In this document: positions 25,871 through 34,661 of the stretch, piece after piece
Layout: each line of letters starts with the position of its first letter
Position numbering within the stretch: position 1 is the first letter of the stretch
Assembly: GCA_023412475.1 (NCBI GenBank)
Contig: JAEYNR010000052.1
Coordinates: forward strand, 1-45,511
Length of the DNA: 45,511 nt
Direction: 5' to 3'
From: Fibrobacterota bacterium
GTDB taxonomy: Bacteria; Fibrobacterota; Chitinivibrionia; Chitinivibrionales; Chitinispirillaceae
Made by a program: the position numbers and the translations under genes
Notes under the pieces: generated by a model
What the model was told of the DNA's origin: nothing
Databases searched by the model: none
What the model saw: only the letters and a program-made list of their open reading frames with translations

Positions 25871-27667
25871 CTATTTTTTAAGTCTGGCCTCAAGTGCAGC
25901 AAGCTCCTCATTAAGCTCTTTTGGCAACCTGTCACCAAACTTGGAATAATGTTCTTTAATTGAGTCCACTTCTTTAAGCCACTCATCTTTTTTGACTTTG
26001 AGAAGATCTTCCATGTCCTCTTTAGAGACCTTAAGACCTTCAGTGTCTATGGCATCGACAGTTGGCAGATAGCCAATTGCAGTTTCCACTGCACTGGCAG
26101 TACCTTCGGTTCTCTCGAAAACCCATTTTAAAACGCGGCTATTCTCACCGTATCCAGGCCAGAGAAATTTTCCATTGGCGGATTTACGGAACCAATTAAC
26201 ATAGAATATTTTTGGAAGCTTGTCTTCACTGGTTTTATTAGCGATATTGATCCAGTGAGCAAAGTAATCTCCCATGTGATAACCGCAGAAAGGAAGCATG
26301 GCAAAAGGATCCCTACGAACTGTGCCGACCTTAAGATCAAGTGCAGCTGCAGTTATTTCCGAACCCACGATCGATCCCAGAAACACTCCATGATTCCAAC
26401 CGAAAGACTGATGAACCAGAGGCACAGTGCTGGGGCGACGACCACCAAACAGAAATGCACTGATAGGCACTCCTGCGGGATCTTCCCACTCCGGTGCAAT
26501 TGAAGGACAGTTCTTGGCAGGAGCTGTGAACCTGGCATTAGGATGAGCAGCAGGCTTTTGGGCAGTCTTGGCATCCCACTGTTTCCCAGTCCAGTCAATA
26601 AGTTCTCCTGGAGCAGCATGTCCAATGCCTTCCCACCAGACATCATTGTCTTCTGTAAGAGCCACATTGGTATATATAGTATTCCGGTCGATCGCTTTCA
26701 TGGCATTTGGATTAGAATCCATTGAAGTACCCGGAGCAACGCCAAAGAAACCAGCTTCAGGGTTAATTGCATACAGACGACCATCTTTGCCAAACTTCAT
26801 CCAGGCAATATCATCACCGATCGTCTCCACTTTCCATCCTGGAACAGTGGGAATAAGCATGGCCAGATTAGTCTTACCACATGCGCTGGGAAATGCTGCA
26901 GCAATATATTTTTTAACACCCTTAGGATTGGTGATACCCAGAATAAGCATGTGTTCGGCAAGCCATCCCTCATCTCTGGCAATTGCAGATGCAATGCGTA
27001 AAGCGAGGCATTTTTTCCCTAACAGTGCATTACCACCATAACCTGACCCATATGACCAGATAGTGCGCTCTTCAGGGAAATGAGAGATATATTTCTTATC
27101 AAGAGGAGCACATGGCCATAAACCATTGTCTGATTCCCCTTCAGCCAGCGGTTTACCCACAGAGTGCAGACAGGGTATAAATTCCCCATCGCCCAGAGTC
27201 TCAAGAACTTTTGTTCCCACACGGGTCATGATATGCATATTGGCTACCACGTAGGCTGAATCAGTAATTTCCACCCCAATTTTGGCGATCTCCGAACCGA
27301 TAGGCCCCATACTGAAAGGAATCACATACATAGTACGGCCTTTCATACAACCTTTATAAAGGCCTTTCATGGAATTTTTGAGCTCTTCAGGATCAATCCA
27401 GTTGTTGGTAGGTCCTGCAGCATCTTTAGTTTTAGATGCGATGTAGGTACGATTCTCTACACGAGCCACATCAGATGGATCAGAACGAAACAAGACACAT
27501 CCTGGAAGCTTTTTTTCATTGAGCTTGGTAGCCACTCCACTATCCAGAGAGATTTTTATCATGCGGTCATATTCTGCTTTAGAACCATCACAAATCTCGA
27601 TTGAGTCCGGCTGACACATGGCAGCCATCTCATCGATCCATTTCTGCAATTTTTGATTGGAAACCAT
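25871..27667 (-). CDS. pckG: Phosphoenolpyruvate carboxykinase (GTP)
   Basis: 598 residues, the usual GTP-type length. Interconverts oxaloacetate and PEP with GTP/GDP; in succinate-forming anaerobes it often runs toward oxaloacetate. Motifs: the kinase-1 loop FPSACGKTNLAML with the reactive Cys, GDDIAWMKF (kinase-2), FGVAPGTS, FLFGGRRPSTVPLV and WPGYGENSRVLKW. The ATG at 27667 is chosen for AAAGGG 5 nt upstream; the longer frame to 27772 lacks family similarity. First gene of the pckG-accD-accA-carboxyltransferase set. An inverted repeat upstream (27734-27751) may be a control site. Confidence 0.97.
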   Translation of the reverse strand: MVSNQKLQKWIDEMAAMCQPDSIEICDGSKAEYDRMIKISLDSGVATKLNEKKLPGCVLFRSDPSDVARVENRTYIASKTKDAAGPTNNWIDPEELKNSMKGLYKGCMKGRTMYVIPFSMGPIGSEIAKIGVEITDSAYVVANMHIMTRVGTKVLETLGDGEFIPCLHSVGKPLAEGESDNGLWPCAPLDKKYISHFPEERTIWSYGSGYGGNALLGKKCLALRIASAIARDEGWLAEHMLILGITNPKGVKKYIAAAFPSACGKTNLAMLIPTVPGWKVETIGDDIAWMKFGKDGRLYAINPEAGFFGVAPGTSMDSNPNAMKAIDRNTIYTNVALTEDNDVWWEGIGHAAPGELIDWTGKQWDAKTAQKPAAHPNARFTAPAKNCPSIAPEWEDPAGVPISAFLFGGRRPSTVPLVHQSFGWNHGVFLGSIVGSEITAAALDLKVGTVRRDPFAMLPFCGYHMGDYFAHWINIANKTSEDKLPKIFYVNWFRKSANGKFLWPGYGENSRVLKWVFERTEGTASAVETAIGYLPTVDAIDTEGLKVSKEDMEDLLKVKKDEWLKEVDSIKEHYSKFGDRLPKELNEELAALEARLKK

Positions 27668-27733
27668 AAATCCCTTTCGTTGCATTTTATTGATTGAGAG
27701 TTTTATTTCACGATATAAAAAAAGACCAGAGAT

Positions 27734-27751
27734 TTGCTTAAACCTAAGCAA
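27734..27751. promoter_or_regulatory. Perfect 7-bp inverted repeat upstream of pckG
   Basis: TTGCTTA and TAAGCAA with a 4-bp spacer, 67-84 nt before the pckG ATG. Size and position suit a dimeric regulator's operator. The regulator is unknown and no hairpin-terminator features follow. Confidence 0.4.
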
Positions 27752-27986
27752 TTCTTTGGCCCTCAATTCCACTCTTTTAAAGCGGAGATGATAACCTGAC
27801 TGCTAATTTCTGATCGCTTTTGGCCTGTTTTTGGCTAGACCTGGCTCTATGCCCTGCCCCTCCTAAAACCAACCAAAGTGTTAAAGATATAAAAGAGCAG
27901 GGGCACATGCAAGAATAAAGAAAGCAAAAAAACTATCTGCAGATCCTGGAACATAATGTAGAATGGGTTTTCTGAGAGCCTTGCTT

Positions 27987-28376
27987 TTAGTTTTTTATTT
28001 CCACTTCCGGGACTTTATCCAGAGTAAAAATGATCATTTTTTCTCCGGTGCTGGTACTAATATCGGAATGAAGGCTTTTAACTCTCCTGCGGGTTATACC
28101 CTTAATCATATCTTCCAGCATAGAACGGCCATTCTCCAAAAGCTCTATGCGCACCTGCTTTATCAGCTCCCTGGCCCTTATATTCCGGTCTGATTTTACC
28201 AAAGAAAGCTCTGCTTTTGTAAGAACACCTTTTAGTCTCACAAGAACCATATCATCGATTAAATAGGTTTTAGTTTCCAGAGGCCCCCTGCCCATGTGCT
28301 CTTTTTCAAAACGGGTTATAGAATCGGAAATTTCAGATTCAATCTGTCCCCTTGTTTTTTTCTGATTCCCTATCAT
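27987..28376 (-). CDS. DUF2294 family protein
   Basis: 129 residues, matching the small DUF2294 family: an N-terminal helix (QIESEISDSITRFEKEHMGRGP) then TYLIDDMVLVRLKGVLTKAE, LIKQVRIELLE and a C-terminal SLHSDISTSTGEKMIIFTLD. No catalytic role is established for the family. The ATG at 28376 follows AAGGGAAG; the frame extends upstream to a TTG at 28418 without support. It faces away from the GGDEF gene and is separated from pckG by about 320 nt, so it is probably its own unit. Confidence 0.88.
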   Translation of the reverse strand: MIGNQKKTRGQIESEISDSITRFEKEHMGRGPLETKTYLIDDMVLVRLKGVLTKAELSLVKSDRNIRARELIKQVRIELLENGRSMLEDMIKGITRRRVKSLHSDISTSTGEKMIIFTLDKVPEVEIKN

Positions 28377-28472
28377 GAGACTTCCCTTGCCAGGAAAAAG
28401 TTTTGTAGCTGAAAACAACGAACTATGAAATATACGATGTTTATATAATTTATGCAGCCATTAAACATGGAC

Positions 28473-28501
28473 TTTACCTATTCCGCCAGATATTTTATAA
28501 T
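28473..28501 (+). promoter_or_regulatory. Candidate sigma-70-type promoter for the GGDEF gene
   Basis: TTTACC (28473-28478), a 17-bp spacer and a perfect TATAAT (28496-28501) lie about 50 nt upstream of the ATG at 28554. Confidence 0.55.
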
Positions 28502-28553
28502 AATATAGAATTAAGAGTAATTTCCGGAATAGAACTCTTCTGATTAGAAAATT

Positions 28554-29681
28554 ATGTCCTATTTTTCACCACGAGAACCTGATTCAAAAGAACGATACAG
28601 AAAGCTGCAGTTCTTCTTCTCTATCCTGCTCTTTGTTGTTATCACAACACAGACACTTCTGGTCAGCTTTACCACACATCTGGTATTTCTTATTCTGTCA
28701 TTAAGCATTACTATTACTTTGTGCGTTTTTTTGCCAAAATGGATTTACAGTAATTTCTTTGAATTTAACCAGAAAATCAGAAAAGGAAAACTCCTTACCA
28801 AACGTTTTCAAAACATCTCAAAGTATTTTGAAACAATTCTGCAGGATTCAACCGATATAATCTTCTCGGTCGATACAGAAGGCTACATATTGAAATTCAA
28901 TAAAGGTGCCGAACTTCATTTCGAATACTCACAGGAAGAGATAGTCGGTAAGCCACTAGTTCATCTTTTTGTAAACGATTCAGACAAAAACAAGATTCTG
29001 AACACCGTACTGCGCACCAACAAATCAGTAAATGATGAAGTTCCCATGAAATCCAAATCCGGCAACATTCTCCTTCTGAATATCAGTTTCTCGGAAATGA
29101 AAAACGACAACCAGATTATCGGAATGGTTGTGACTGCCAAAGATATTACTGATAAGAAAAAACTCGAAATGGAACTGGTGAAGAAAAATGAACTGCTCAG
29201 TAAACTGGCTATCACTGACAGTCTGACTGAACTATATAATTCCCGTCATTTTCACGACCAGATAAAGCGAGAACTGTCGCGACTCAAGAGAAATCCTGAA
29301 AGGAAACTATCTCTTGTACTGCTTGACCTGGATCATTTTAAGGAACTTAATGACACCCAGGGCCACCAGATGGGTGATCGGGTGCTGCGCTCTCTGGGTC
29401 AGGTGATTCGGGTTTGCCTGAGAAAAGATATTGACATGGGTTTCCGTTATGGTGGTGATGAATTCATTATGATTTTACCTGATACAGATAAACACCAGGC
29501 TGCCATTGCCGCAGAACGAATACAGAAACAGTTCAAAGCTTTCAGCTTCGGTAAAACCAGTCTGTCAATGGGAATTGTCGAAGCGTGCTATGATGAGGAT
29601 GATCATTCAATCCTCAAAAGAGCAGATGAAGCCATGTACAAATCTAAAAAGGACGGAAGAGCTAAAATTACTTTTGGATGA
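28554..29681 (+). CDS. Membrane-anchored PAS-GGDEF diguanylate cyclase
   Basis: 375 residues. Two hydrophobic segments (about 20-40 and 42-64) anchor it with almost no periplasmic loop. A PAS domain follows (about 90-205; STDIIFSVDTEGYILKFNKGAE), then GGDEF (about 215-375) with ITDSLTELYNSRHF, LDLDHFKELND and the active-site YGGDEF. It should make cyclic di-GMP from two GTP in response to a PAS ligand or redox cue. The inhibitory I-site RxxD is shifted: CLRKDIDMGF gives KDID at the usual place, so product inhibition may be altered. It ends 27 nt from the convergent methyltransferase gene. The ribosome site is weak. Confidence 0.93.
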   Translation: MSYFSPREPDSKERYRKLQFFFSILLFVVITTQTLLVSFTTHLVFLILSLSITITLCVFLPKWIYSNFFEFNQKIRKGKLLTKRFQNISKYFETILQDSTDIIFSVDTEGYILKFNKGAELHFEYSQEEIVGKPLVHLFVNDSDKNKILNTVLRTNKSVNDEVPMKSKSGNILLLNISFSEMKNDNQIIGMVVTAKDITDKKKLEMELVKKNELLSKLAITDSLTELYNSRHFHDQIKRELSRLKRNPERKLSLVLLDLDHFKELNDTQGHQMGDRVLRSLGQVIRVCLRKDIDMGFRYGGDEFIMILPDTDKHQAAIAAERIQKQFKAFSFGKTSLSMGIVEACYDEDDHSILKRADEAMYKSKKDGRAKITFG

Positions 29682-29708
29682 AAACTGGCCGTTCAGCTAT
29701 CCGAAATC

Positions 29709-30455
29709 TCAAATTGCCCCACTTCTCAGACAAAACATCGCTATTGCCCCTGAGACTGCCACATTTAATGATTCCACTTTTTTACTGTTAAAAGGGATTC
29801 TGAAAGAATAACCAGAGATATTCAACAATTCAGAAGACAAACCGGCCCCCTCGTTACCCAGAGCCAGAACATGACCGCGATCGGTTAAATCAAGATGCTG
29901 CCGACCATGAACATCTGCCGCCAGAATCATCAGTCCATCCGCTTTAAACCGTGATACCATCTCCAGATATCGCTCGGTTCTGCGAACCCAAACCGAAAGA
30001 ATAGCGCCAGCAGAAGATTGAACCACTTTGGAGGAAAACGGGTCTGCACACTGCGAAGAAAGCAAGACTCCAGAATAATTAAAAGCAGCCGCAGTGCGAA
30101 TCAAAGTTCCAACATTGCCAGGGTCCTGAACATGCTCCAGCAAAAGAACTGCTGCTCCATACTCTTTTGGCAGTTCAGAAGAATAGCATGCACCGGGGAG
30201 CTTAACTACTGCTACAATTCCCTGAGAAGTACGCGAAGAGCTGATATAATCAAGCTGTGACTGAGAAAGGATGCGCACCGGAAAGTTGTTTTTGTAAGCC
30301 GCACCCACATCTTCGATTCCCACAACCTCATCTACCGATTCAGGGAATCCTTTTATGATCTGTTCTGCAGCACGAAAACCCTCAACAAGAAAAAAACCCT
30401 CCTGCTGACGGATTTTAGAGTCAGAGAGTGCCCTGTACCATTTCAAAGATCTCAA
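29709..30455 (-). CDS. SpoU/TrmH-family RNA 2'-O-methyltransferase
   Basis: 248 residues. The N-terminal substrate-binding part carries GFFLVEGFRAAEQ (L30e-like SpoU_sub_bind). The SPOUT knot shows motif 1 EHVQDPGNVGTLIRTAAAF, motif 2 LALGNEGAGLS and motif 3 ESLNVAVSGAIAMF. It should methylate a 2'-OH of rRNA or tRNA with S-adenosylmethionine; the target nucleotide cannot be read from sequence. A TTG start at 30455 is credible, with GAGGAG 9 nt upstream and 4 nt of overlap (TTGA) with the preceding gene, pointing to translational coupling. Third gene of the unit with the two cNMP-domain proteins. Confidence 0.93.
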   Translation of the reverse strand: MRSLKWYRALSDSKIRQQEGFFLVEGFRAAEQIIKGFPESVDEVVGIEDVGAAYKNNFPVRILSQSQLDYISSSRTSQGIVAVVKLPGACYSSELPKEYGAAVLLLEHVQDPGNVGTLIRTAAAFNYSGVLLSSQCADPFSSKVVQSSAGAILSVWVRRTERYLEMVSRFKADGLMILAADVHGRQHLDLTDRGHVLALGNEGAGLSSELLNISGYSFRIPFNSKKVESLNVAVSGAIAMFCLRSGAI

Positions 30456-31489
30456 AAAGGATTCTCCTCTTTGAAAAGAGGCAACCAGTTTCTAAGCAGT
30501 GACACACTTTTCAGAGTGTCACTGTTGTAGATAAAAACGGTATTTTCCTCTTTTCGGTGCCCTGTTTGAGTAACATCCTGCCGATTCAAAATGAGTCTGG
30601 CATTTTCCAGAACCCCAAGAGTATCCCTATTAATAGTTTTTTCTTTTCCAATACGCTCCAGAGCATCTTCAATCTGCTGTTGGGTAATTCTTACCAAAGA
30701 ACCACCCTCCTTAACTCCGTTACGCTCCCCCGTATCCTTTATCACATCTAACAACTTAAAAGCATTCTCAGAGAAATCTTCACCGATTAACTTACTCCCG
30801 CACTGCCTGGCCTTTAAGAAGTTCATATAGAGATGCAGAATACCAGTAGATTTCAAGATGACATATTCCTGATCATCAGTAGTTCTGTGAATCAGCACCA
30901 TTTCTTTGAGAATCAGATGTAATAATAACCGCTCAACCTGCAAACTGCCAAGACCGGTGATTGAAAAAACCGTTTCCTTGAGCCTTGACAGTAATACTCC
31001 CCTGCTGTCCCCGATCGTGATACCTTCATTTGTATCAAGCAGAATGAGAATTCGGATAAAAGCCGAAATACTTCTGGTTATGATTTGATCACTGGTTTTT
31101 TGCATTGTGTCCCGGAGTCGCTTAATAAGCTGCTTAGTCAAGGCACTTAACCAGGAAGGAACCTTTTTCATAGTCCGCGAGAATAATTCTTCGTCAATAA
31201 CGGTTACCACAGTGTCTTCAATAACCTGAGCAGTTCCATCATTTGACTGGCGATTCAGTAAAGAGAGCTCTCCAATAACGCTTCCAGGTCCTAATTCTGC
31301 CAGCTCTAAGGAGTATTCCCCCTCCTGTTTGAGGATACGCACCTTCCCAGACCGAACAATAAACATTTCATGGTTTGATTCACCCTCAACAAACATCAGT
31401 GTTCCACGTTTGAAGTGTCTTTCATTACGGTTAGGAACTGGCTGAAGATCAGCGTTTTTTTCTAAAGGAGCCGAAGGTTTCTTTTTCAT
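30452..31489 (-). CDS. Cyclic nucleotide-binding-domain protein (second of a tandem pair)
   Basis: 345 residues. The CNB/Crp-type sensor domain covers about 25-145: FKRGTLMFVEGES, MFIVRSGKVRIL and LGPGSVIGELSLLN. The phosphate-binding cassette GELSLL is present but lacks the R-x-A ending of true cAMP binders. A helical stretch and a winged-helix-like part (about 180-270) follow, but no canonical Crp helix-turn-helix is clear. The tail NTVFIYNSDTLKSV to NWLPLF resembles that of its neighbour. ATG at 31489 follows GGAGG and overlaps the previous stop as ATGA. Probable role: intracellular sensing and protein or DNA regulation; ligand unknown. Confidence 0.82.
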   Translation of the reverse strand: MKKKPSAPLEKNADLQPVPNRNERHFKRGTLMFVEGESNHEMFIVRSGKVRILKQEGEYSLELAELGPGSVIGELSLLNRQSNDGTAQVIEDTVVTVIDEELFSRTMKKVPSWLSALTKQLIKRLRDTMQKTSDQIITRSISAFIRILILLDTNEGITIGDSRGVLLSRLKETVFSITGLGSLQVERLLLHLILKEMVLIHRTTDDQEYVILKSTGILHLYMNFLKARQCGSKLIGEDFSENAFKLLDVIKDTGERNGVKEGGSLVRITQQQIEDALERIGKEKTINRDTLGVLENARLILNRQDVTQTGHRKEENTVFIYNSDTLKSVSLLRNWLPLFKEENPF

Positions 31490-32478
31490 GATACCTCCAG
31501 TTCGAAAAAAGGTAGCCATTGCTTTATATTTTTTATTCTGCTCAGGACTTCCTTTTTGAACAAAATTACGGTGTTGGTATCTGATGGGATGATCTTTATA
31601 AGTTTTTCCCTATCAAGATCCAACAGAGTTTTCTCCAGCAGATCAGTTTTTTCTTCAGAGAGTTCCTCCAGAAGCGCAGATTTCATTAAGAGAGCTCCCT
31701 TCTCAGTCTGCTGTCCATATTTCTGAGCCACAGAACCGATATCATCTAAAAATGCTACCGATTCATCTGATAATGAACATTCCATAAAACTTTTTTTCTG
31801 ACTTTTTAACAACAGATATTCATTATACAAATGCAGAACTTCAATATCTTTGATCAACACCGCTCTGGACTCAGACCTGCTTTCTGATTCAATCTGCAGA
31901 ATCCCCTTTTTGGAGAGCTTTTCCAATATTTTCTGAGTTTCTTTTTTTCTCAGCCTGGAAATAAAAAATCCCTCACTGACAATAAGATCGTAATCGATGG
32001 TTATGTTATCAGCGGATCCTTTTTTGTGGACAGGTAATAAAAGAAGAATCAGCGATACCAGTCCTTGGGTCTTATCCCTGAGAGAGGACTGATCAGCCCG
32101 TTTAGAGGCTGCATGAATACGATTGACAACTACTTTAATTATGCACTGAAACCAAAGGGGTATGAACTTAAAAACATACTGAAATTCCTGCTGAGTGATG
32201 ACTGTTGCCTCGACATCATCTATAGCTTTTACCTTTTCAGCCTGTGGAAACCCACCAATTAGATACATCTCACCGATGAGGCCTCCTTTTTCAATCACCT
32301 CCAGCTCAACCTCACCCTCAGAAGTTTCTTTATATACCCCTACTCTTCCCTTCTGGAGAATAAAAAGATCTCTGGTGGTTGAACCCAGCCCAGACAGAAT
32401 TTCACCGGCTTTAAAAACGCGAATCTGCTGCTGAACCGGTCTTTTCCCTCTTTTTAGCTGATTCGGTGCAGAATTCAT
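31486..32478 (-). CDS. Cyclic nucleotide-binding-domain protein (first of a tandem pair)
   Basis: 330 residues, a paralogue of the following gene with the same plan: CNB domain at about 20-135 (VFKAGEILSGLG, LFILQKGRVGVYKE, EKGGLIGEMYLIGG), a helical middle, a winged-helix-like segment with KETQKILEKLSKKGILQIE, and the shared tail NTVILFKKEVLSRI to QWLPFF. The cassette GEMYLIGG also departs from cAMP-type sites. The frame lies 93 nt after rplS but a terminator (32505-32541) stands between, so it may have its own promoter or depend on readthrough. The ribosome site is weak. Confidence 0.82.
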   Translation of the reverse strand: MNSAPNQLKRGKRPVQQQIRVFKAGEILSGLGSTTRDLFILQKGRVGVYKETSEGEVELEVIEKGGLIGEMYLIGGFPQAEKVKAIDDVEATVITQQEFQYVFKFIPLWFQCIIKVVVNRIHAASKRADQSSLRDKTQGLVSLILLLLPVHKKGSADNITIDYDLIVSEGFFISRLRKKETQKILEKLSKKGILQIESESRSESRAVLIKDIEVLHLYNEYLLLKSQKKSFMECSLSDESVAFLDDIGSVAQKYGQQTEKGALLMKSALLEELSEEKTDLLEKTLLDLDREKLIKIIPSDTNTVILFKKEVLSRIKNIKQWLPFFELEVS

Positions 32479-32504
32479 TTACAATTTCACTTTCTAAAAA
32501 CAAT

Positions 32505-32541
32505 CCAGAAAAGCAAAAAGGAGAAGATTGTCTCTTCTCCT
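32505..32541 (-). terminator. Terminator after rplS
   Basis: On the minus strand, GGAGAAGA / TCTTCTCC form a perfect 8-bp stem around a 5-nt loop, followed by TTTTTGCTTTT. It closes the ffh-rpsP-rimM-trmD-rplS transcript before the cNMP-domain genes. Confidence 0.88.
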
Positions 32542-32571
32542 GATAACACTAAAAGCAACCTGATTTGGAAA

Positions 32572-32916
32572 CTACCTTTTTTCTTTGATGCGAGTCGATT
32601 TTCCTGTACGGCTTCGCAGATAGTAAAGTTTCGCACGACGAACGCTACCTCGTTTAAGAACCTTAACCTCAGAGATAAGCGGTGAAAATGCAGGAAATAT
32701 TCTCTCCACATACACGTTTCCAGATGCCTTTCTCACAGTCACAGTAGTACCCACGCCAGTTCCCTGGGTCTGAATAACCACGCCCTGAAACTGCTGGATT
32801 CTCTCTTTATCACCTTCTTTAATACGAAAAGAGATAGAAACAGTATCACCAGACTGATAATTAACAGTCTTGCCAGCTATCTGCTTTTTCTCTATTGCCT
32901 TGATAATTTCCTGCAC
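32572..32916 (-). CDS. rplS: 50S ribosomal protein L19
   Basis: 114 residues from a GTG start at 32916, chosen because GAGGAGGT lies 4 nt upstream and this gives the normal L19 length; the frame is open further up to a TTG at 32937 without support. Typical L19 blocks: GDTVSISFRIKEGDKERIQQ, FQGVVIQTQGTGVGTTVTVR, VERIFPAFSPLI and VRRAKLYYLRSRTGKSTRIKE. It sits at the 30S-50S interface of the ribosome. Last gene of the ffh-to-rplS cluster, in the usual bacterial order after trmD. Confidence 0.97.
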   Translation of the reverse strand: MQEIIKAIEKKQIAGKTVNYQSGDTVSISFRIKEGDKERIQQFQGVVIQTQGTGVGTTVTVRKASGNVYVERIFPAFSPLISEVKVLKRGSVRRAKLYYLRSRTGKSTRIKEKR

Positions 32917-32978
32917 AGGTACCTCCTCGTCTAACAACAGTTTATATTTTTATCTTTTTTCCAAAAATTAATTAACTG

Positions 32979-33686
32979 TCAAACCTCATTTATTCCTTTG
33001 ATCTTTTCCCAAAGATCCGGACGACGTTTTCTAGTCATTTCAATTGACTGCTCTTTCTGCCATTTCAAAATGTTAGCATGATGACCGCTGATAAGCACCT
33101 CAGGAACATTCATCTGTTCAAAGATTTCAGGACGAGTATATTGAGGACAACTGAGAAGGCCGTTATAATGAGAATCATTTTCAGCACTGTCTCTGTTGCC
33201 CAGCACTCCCGGAACCAATCTGGTTATTGCATCTACCATGACCATGGCAGGGATCTCTCCACCCGAAAGCACATAATCGCCAACAGAGATCTCCCGGTCT
33301 ACATACTTATCACATACTCTCTGATCTATTCCTTTGTAACGGCCGCAAAGCAGAATCAGCGCCTTCTCATCTAGAAAACTTTTAACAAGCTGCTGGTTTA
33401 ACAGTTCCCCCTGCGGAGAAAGATAAATCACCAGTGGGTTAAGTTCCTTCAGGCGCTCCTTTGCATCATTTATCGCTCCGGCCAGCGGCTCTGGTCTCAT
33501 AAGCATGCCAGCATTCCCCCCGTAAGGATAATCATCGACAGTCTTGTGCTTAGTGTCATCGGAATAATCCCTGATATCATGAATATCTATAGAGATCAAT
33601 TTCCTCTCCAAAGCCCGTTTAATAATACTATCGGAAAAAGCGCCCGTAAACATTGAGGGGAAAAGCGTCAATATATCAAAGAACAT
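32979..33686 (-). CDS. trmD: tRNA (guanine37-N1)-methyltransferase
   Basis: 235 residues. Makes m1G37 next to the anticodon, preventing frameshifting. SPOUT motifs are clear: FDILTLFPSMF, DDYPYGGNAGMLMRPEP, LSPQGELLNQ, LLCGRYKGIDQRV, SVGDYVLSGGEIPAM and SCPQYTRPE. ATG at 33686 is preferred (CAGG 4 nt upstream) over the GTG at 33701. Lies between rimM and rplS as in most bacteria. Confidence 0.97.
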   Translation of the reverse strand: MFFDILTLFPSMFTGAFSDSIIKRALERKLISIDIHDIRDYSDDTKHKTVDDYPYGGNAGMLMRPEPLAGAINDAKERLKELNPLVIYLSPQGELLNQQLVKSFLDEKALILLCGRYKGIDQRVCDKYVDREISVGDYVLSGGEIPAMVMVDAITRLVPGVLGNRDSAENDSHYNGLLSCPQYTRPEIFEQMNVPEVLISGHHANILKWQKEQSIEMTRKRRPDLWEKIKGINEV

Positions 33687-33716
33687 AAGCCTGTAAACCA
33701 CAAAAATTGAATCAGA

Positions 33717-34238
33717 TTAATACAGTAACTCCTCCAGAAAATCCTGCCTGAGAATTACCAACTTTTTTTCTTTATCGATACTAACAATTGAATCTTCATT
33801 CATCGGCACCAGAACCAATTCACCATCCATGCGTCTTATCTCCAATGAATCGGTGGTCGGGAAATTAAACACTTGCTCAACTACTCCGATCTGGCGATTG
33901 CTGTCAGAATAAACTTTCATTCCCTTCAGCTCAAAATGATAAAAATGCTGCTGATCCAGAGCAGGGAGCTGTTGAGAGCTGATAAAGACCAAATGGTTTT
34001 TGATCTTTTCAGCAGACTGAAGATCATTTATTCCCTTAAAGCGGCAAACCAACCCCTTGGGTCGTTCCTGAATTTCTTCGATAGTGCTTTTCTGTGCTGT
34101 TTTTGGATTTAAACCAATCCACACATCTATCGGCACTTCCAACAGTTCCATGGACTTGCCATAAGATTCCAAAGCACACAAACCATCAAGCCCTATCGTA
34201 CGCAAGAGTTTGCCAACCGCAATCAATTCTTCTGGCAT
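33717..34238 (-). CDS. rimM: 16S rRNA processing protein RimM
   Basis: 173 residues. Two beta-barrel parts: an N-terminal RimM domain (ELIAVGKLLRTIGLDG, where families usually have G-x-x-x-G-x-H-G-x-x-G) and a C-terminal PRC-barrel (YHFELKGMKVYSDSNRQIGVV, SLEIRRMDGELVLVPM). Assists maturation of the 30S head together with S19. The His of the usual G-x-H-G motif is replaced (TIGLDG), but the neighbours make the call firm. ATG start with no good ribosome site, so coupling to rpsP is likely. Confidence 0.93.
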   Translation of the reverse strand: MPEELIAVGKLLRTIGLDGLCALESYGKSMELLEVPIDVWIGLNPKTAQKSTIEEIQERPKGLVCRFKGINDLQSAEKIKNHLVFISSQQLPALDQQHFYHFELKGMKVYSDSNRQIGVVEQVFNFPTTDSLEIRRMDGELVLVPMNEDSIVSIDKEKKLVILRQDFLEELLY

Positions 34239-34268
34239 GAGTTCAGAACGAGTTCAGATTGCAAAAAC

Positions 34269-34613
34269 TCAGGACTTTTGTTTTTTCGGTTTTGACTTAC
34301 GCTTTCGTTCAGGCTTACGCTCGACATTGAGCTGCTCAGTTGAAAGCCCTTTCTCCAGCCCTTCCATTTTCTCAAAAAAACGATCTTCTCTAAGAAGGTT
34401 TTTAACGGTTAATGTAGGTTGTGCACCATTTTTGATCCAGTAAGCTGTCCGTTCCACATTAAAGCTGAATTGCTTAGGAACAGTCTGAGGATCATACGAA
34501 CCGATAGTCTCCAGAAAGCGTCCATCTCTTTGGGCACGGCTGTCAGCAGCCACAACACGGTACTTCATTACTTTACTTCTACCCACACGGGCTAAACGAA
34601 TTTTAACAGGCAA
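34269..34613 (-). CDS. rpsP: 30S ribosomal protein S16
   Basis: 114 residues, with a basic Lys/Arg-rich tail longer than the ~80-residue core. Core motifs: VKIRLARVGRSKVMKYRVVAADSRAQRDGRFLETIG can be followed through YDP and NVERTAYWIKNGAQPT. The TTG start is supported by AAGGAG 8 nt upstream and by the family's MxVKIRL opening. Between ffh and rimM. The KH-domain gene often found between rpsP and rimM is missing. Confidence 0.97.
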   Translation of the reverse strand: MPVKIRLARVGRSKVMKYRVVAADSRAQRDGRFLETIGSYDPQTVPKQFSFNVERTAYWIKNGAQPTLTVKNLLREDRFFEKMEGLEKGLSTEQLNVERKPERKRKSKPKKQKS

Positions 34614-34661
34614 GATTCACTCCTTGCACATAAGGTTGAATTAAAAAAAAAGTTATTCGAG

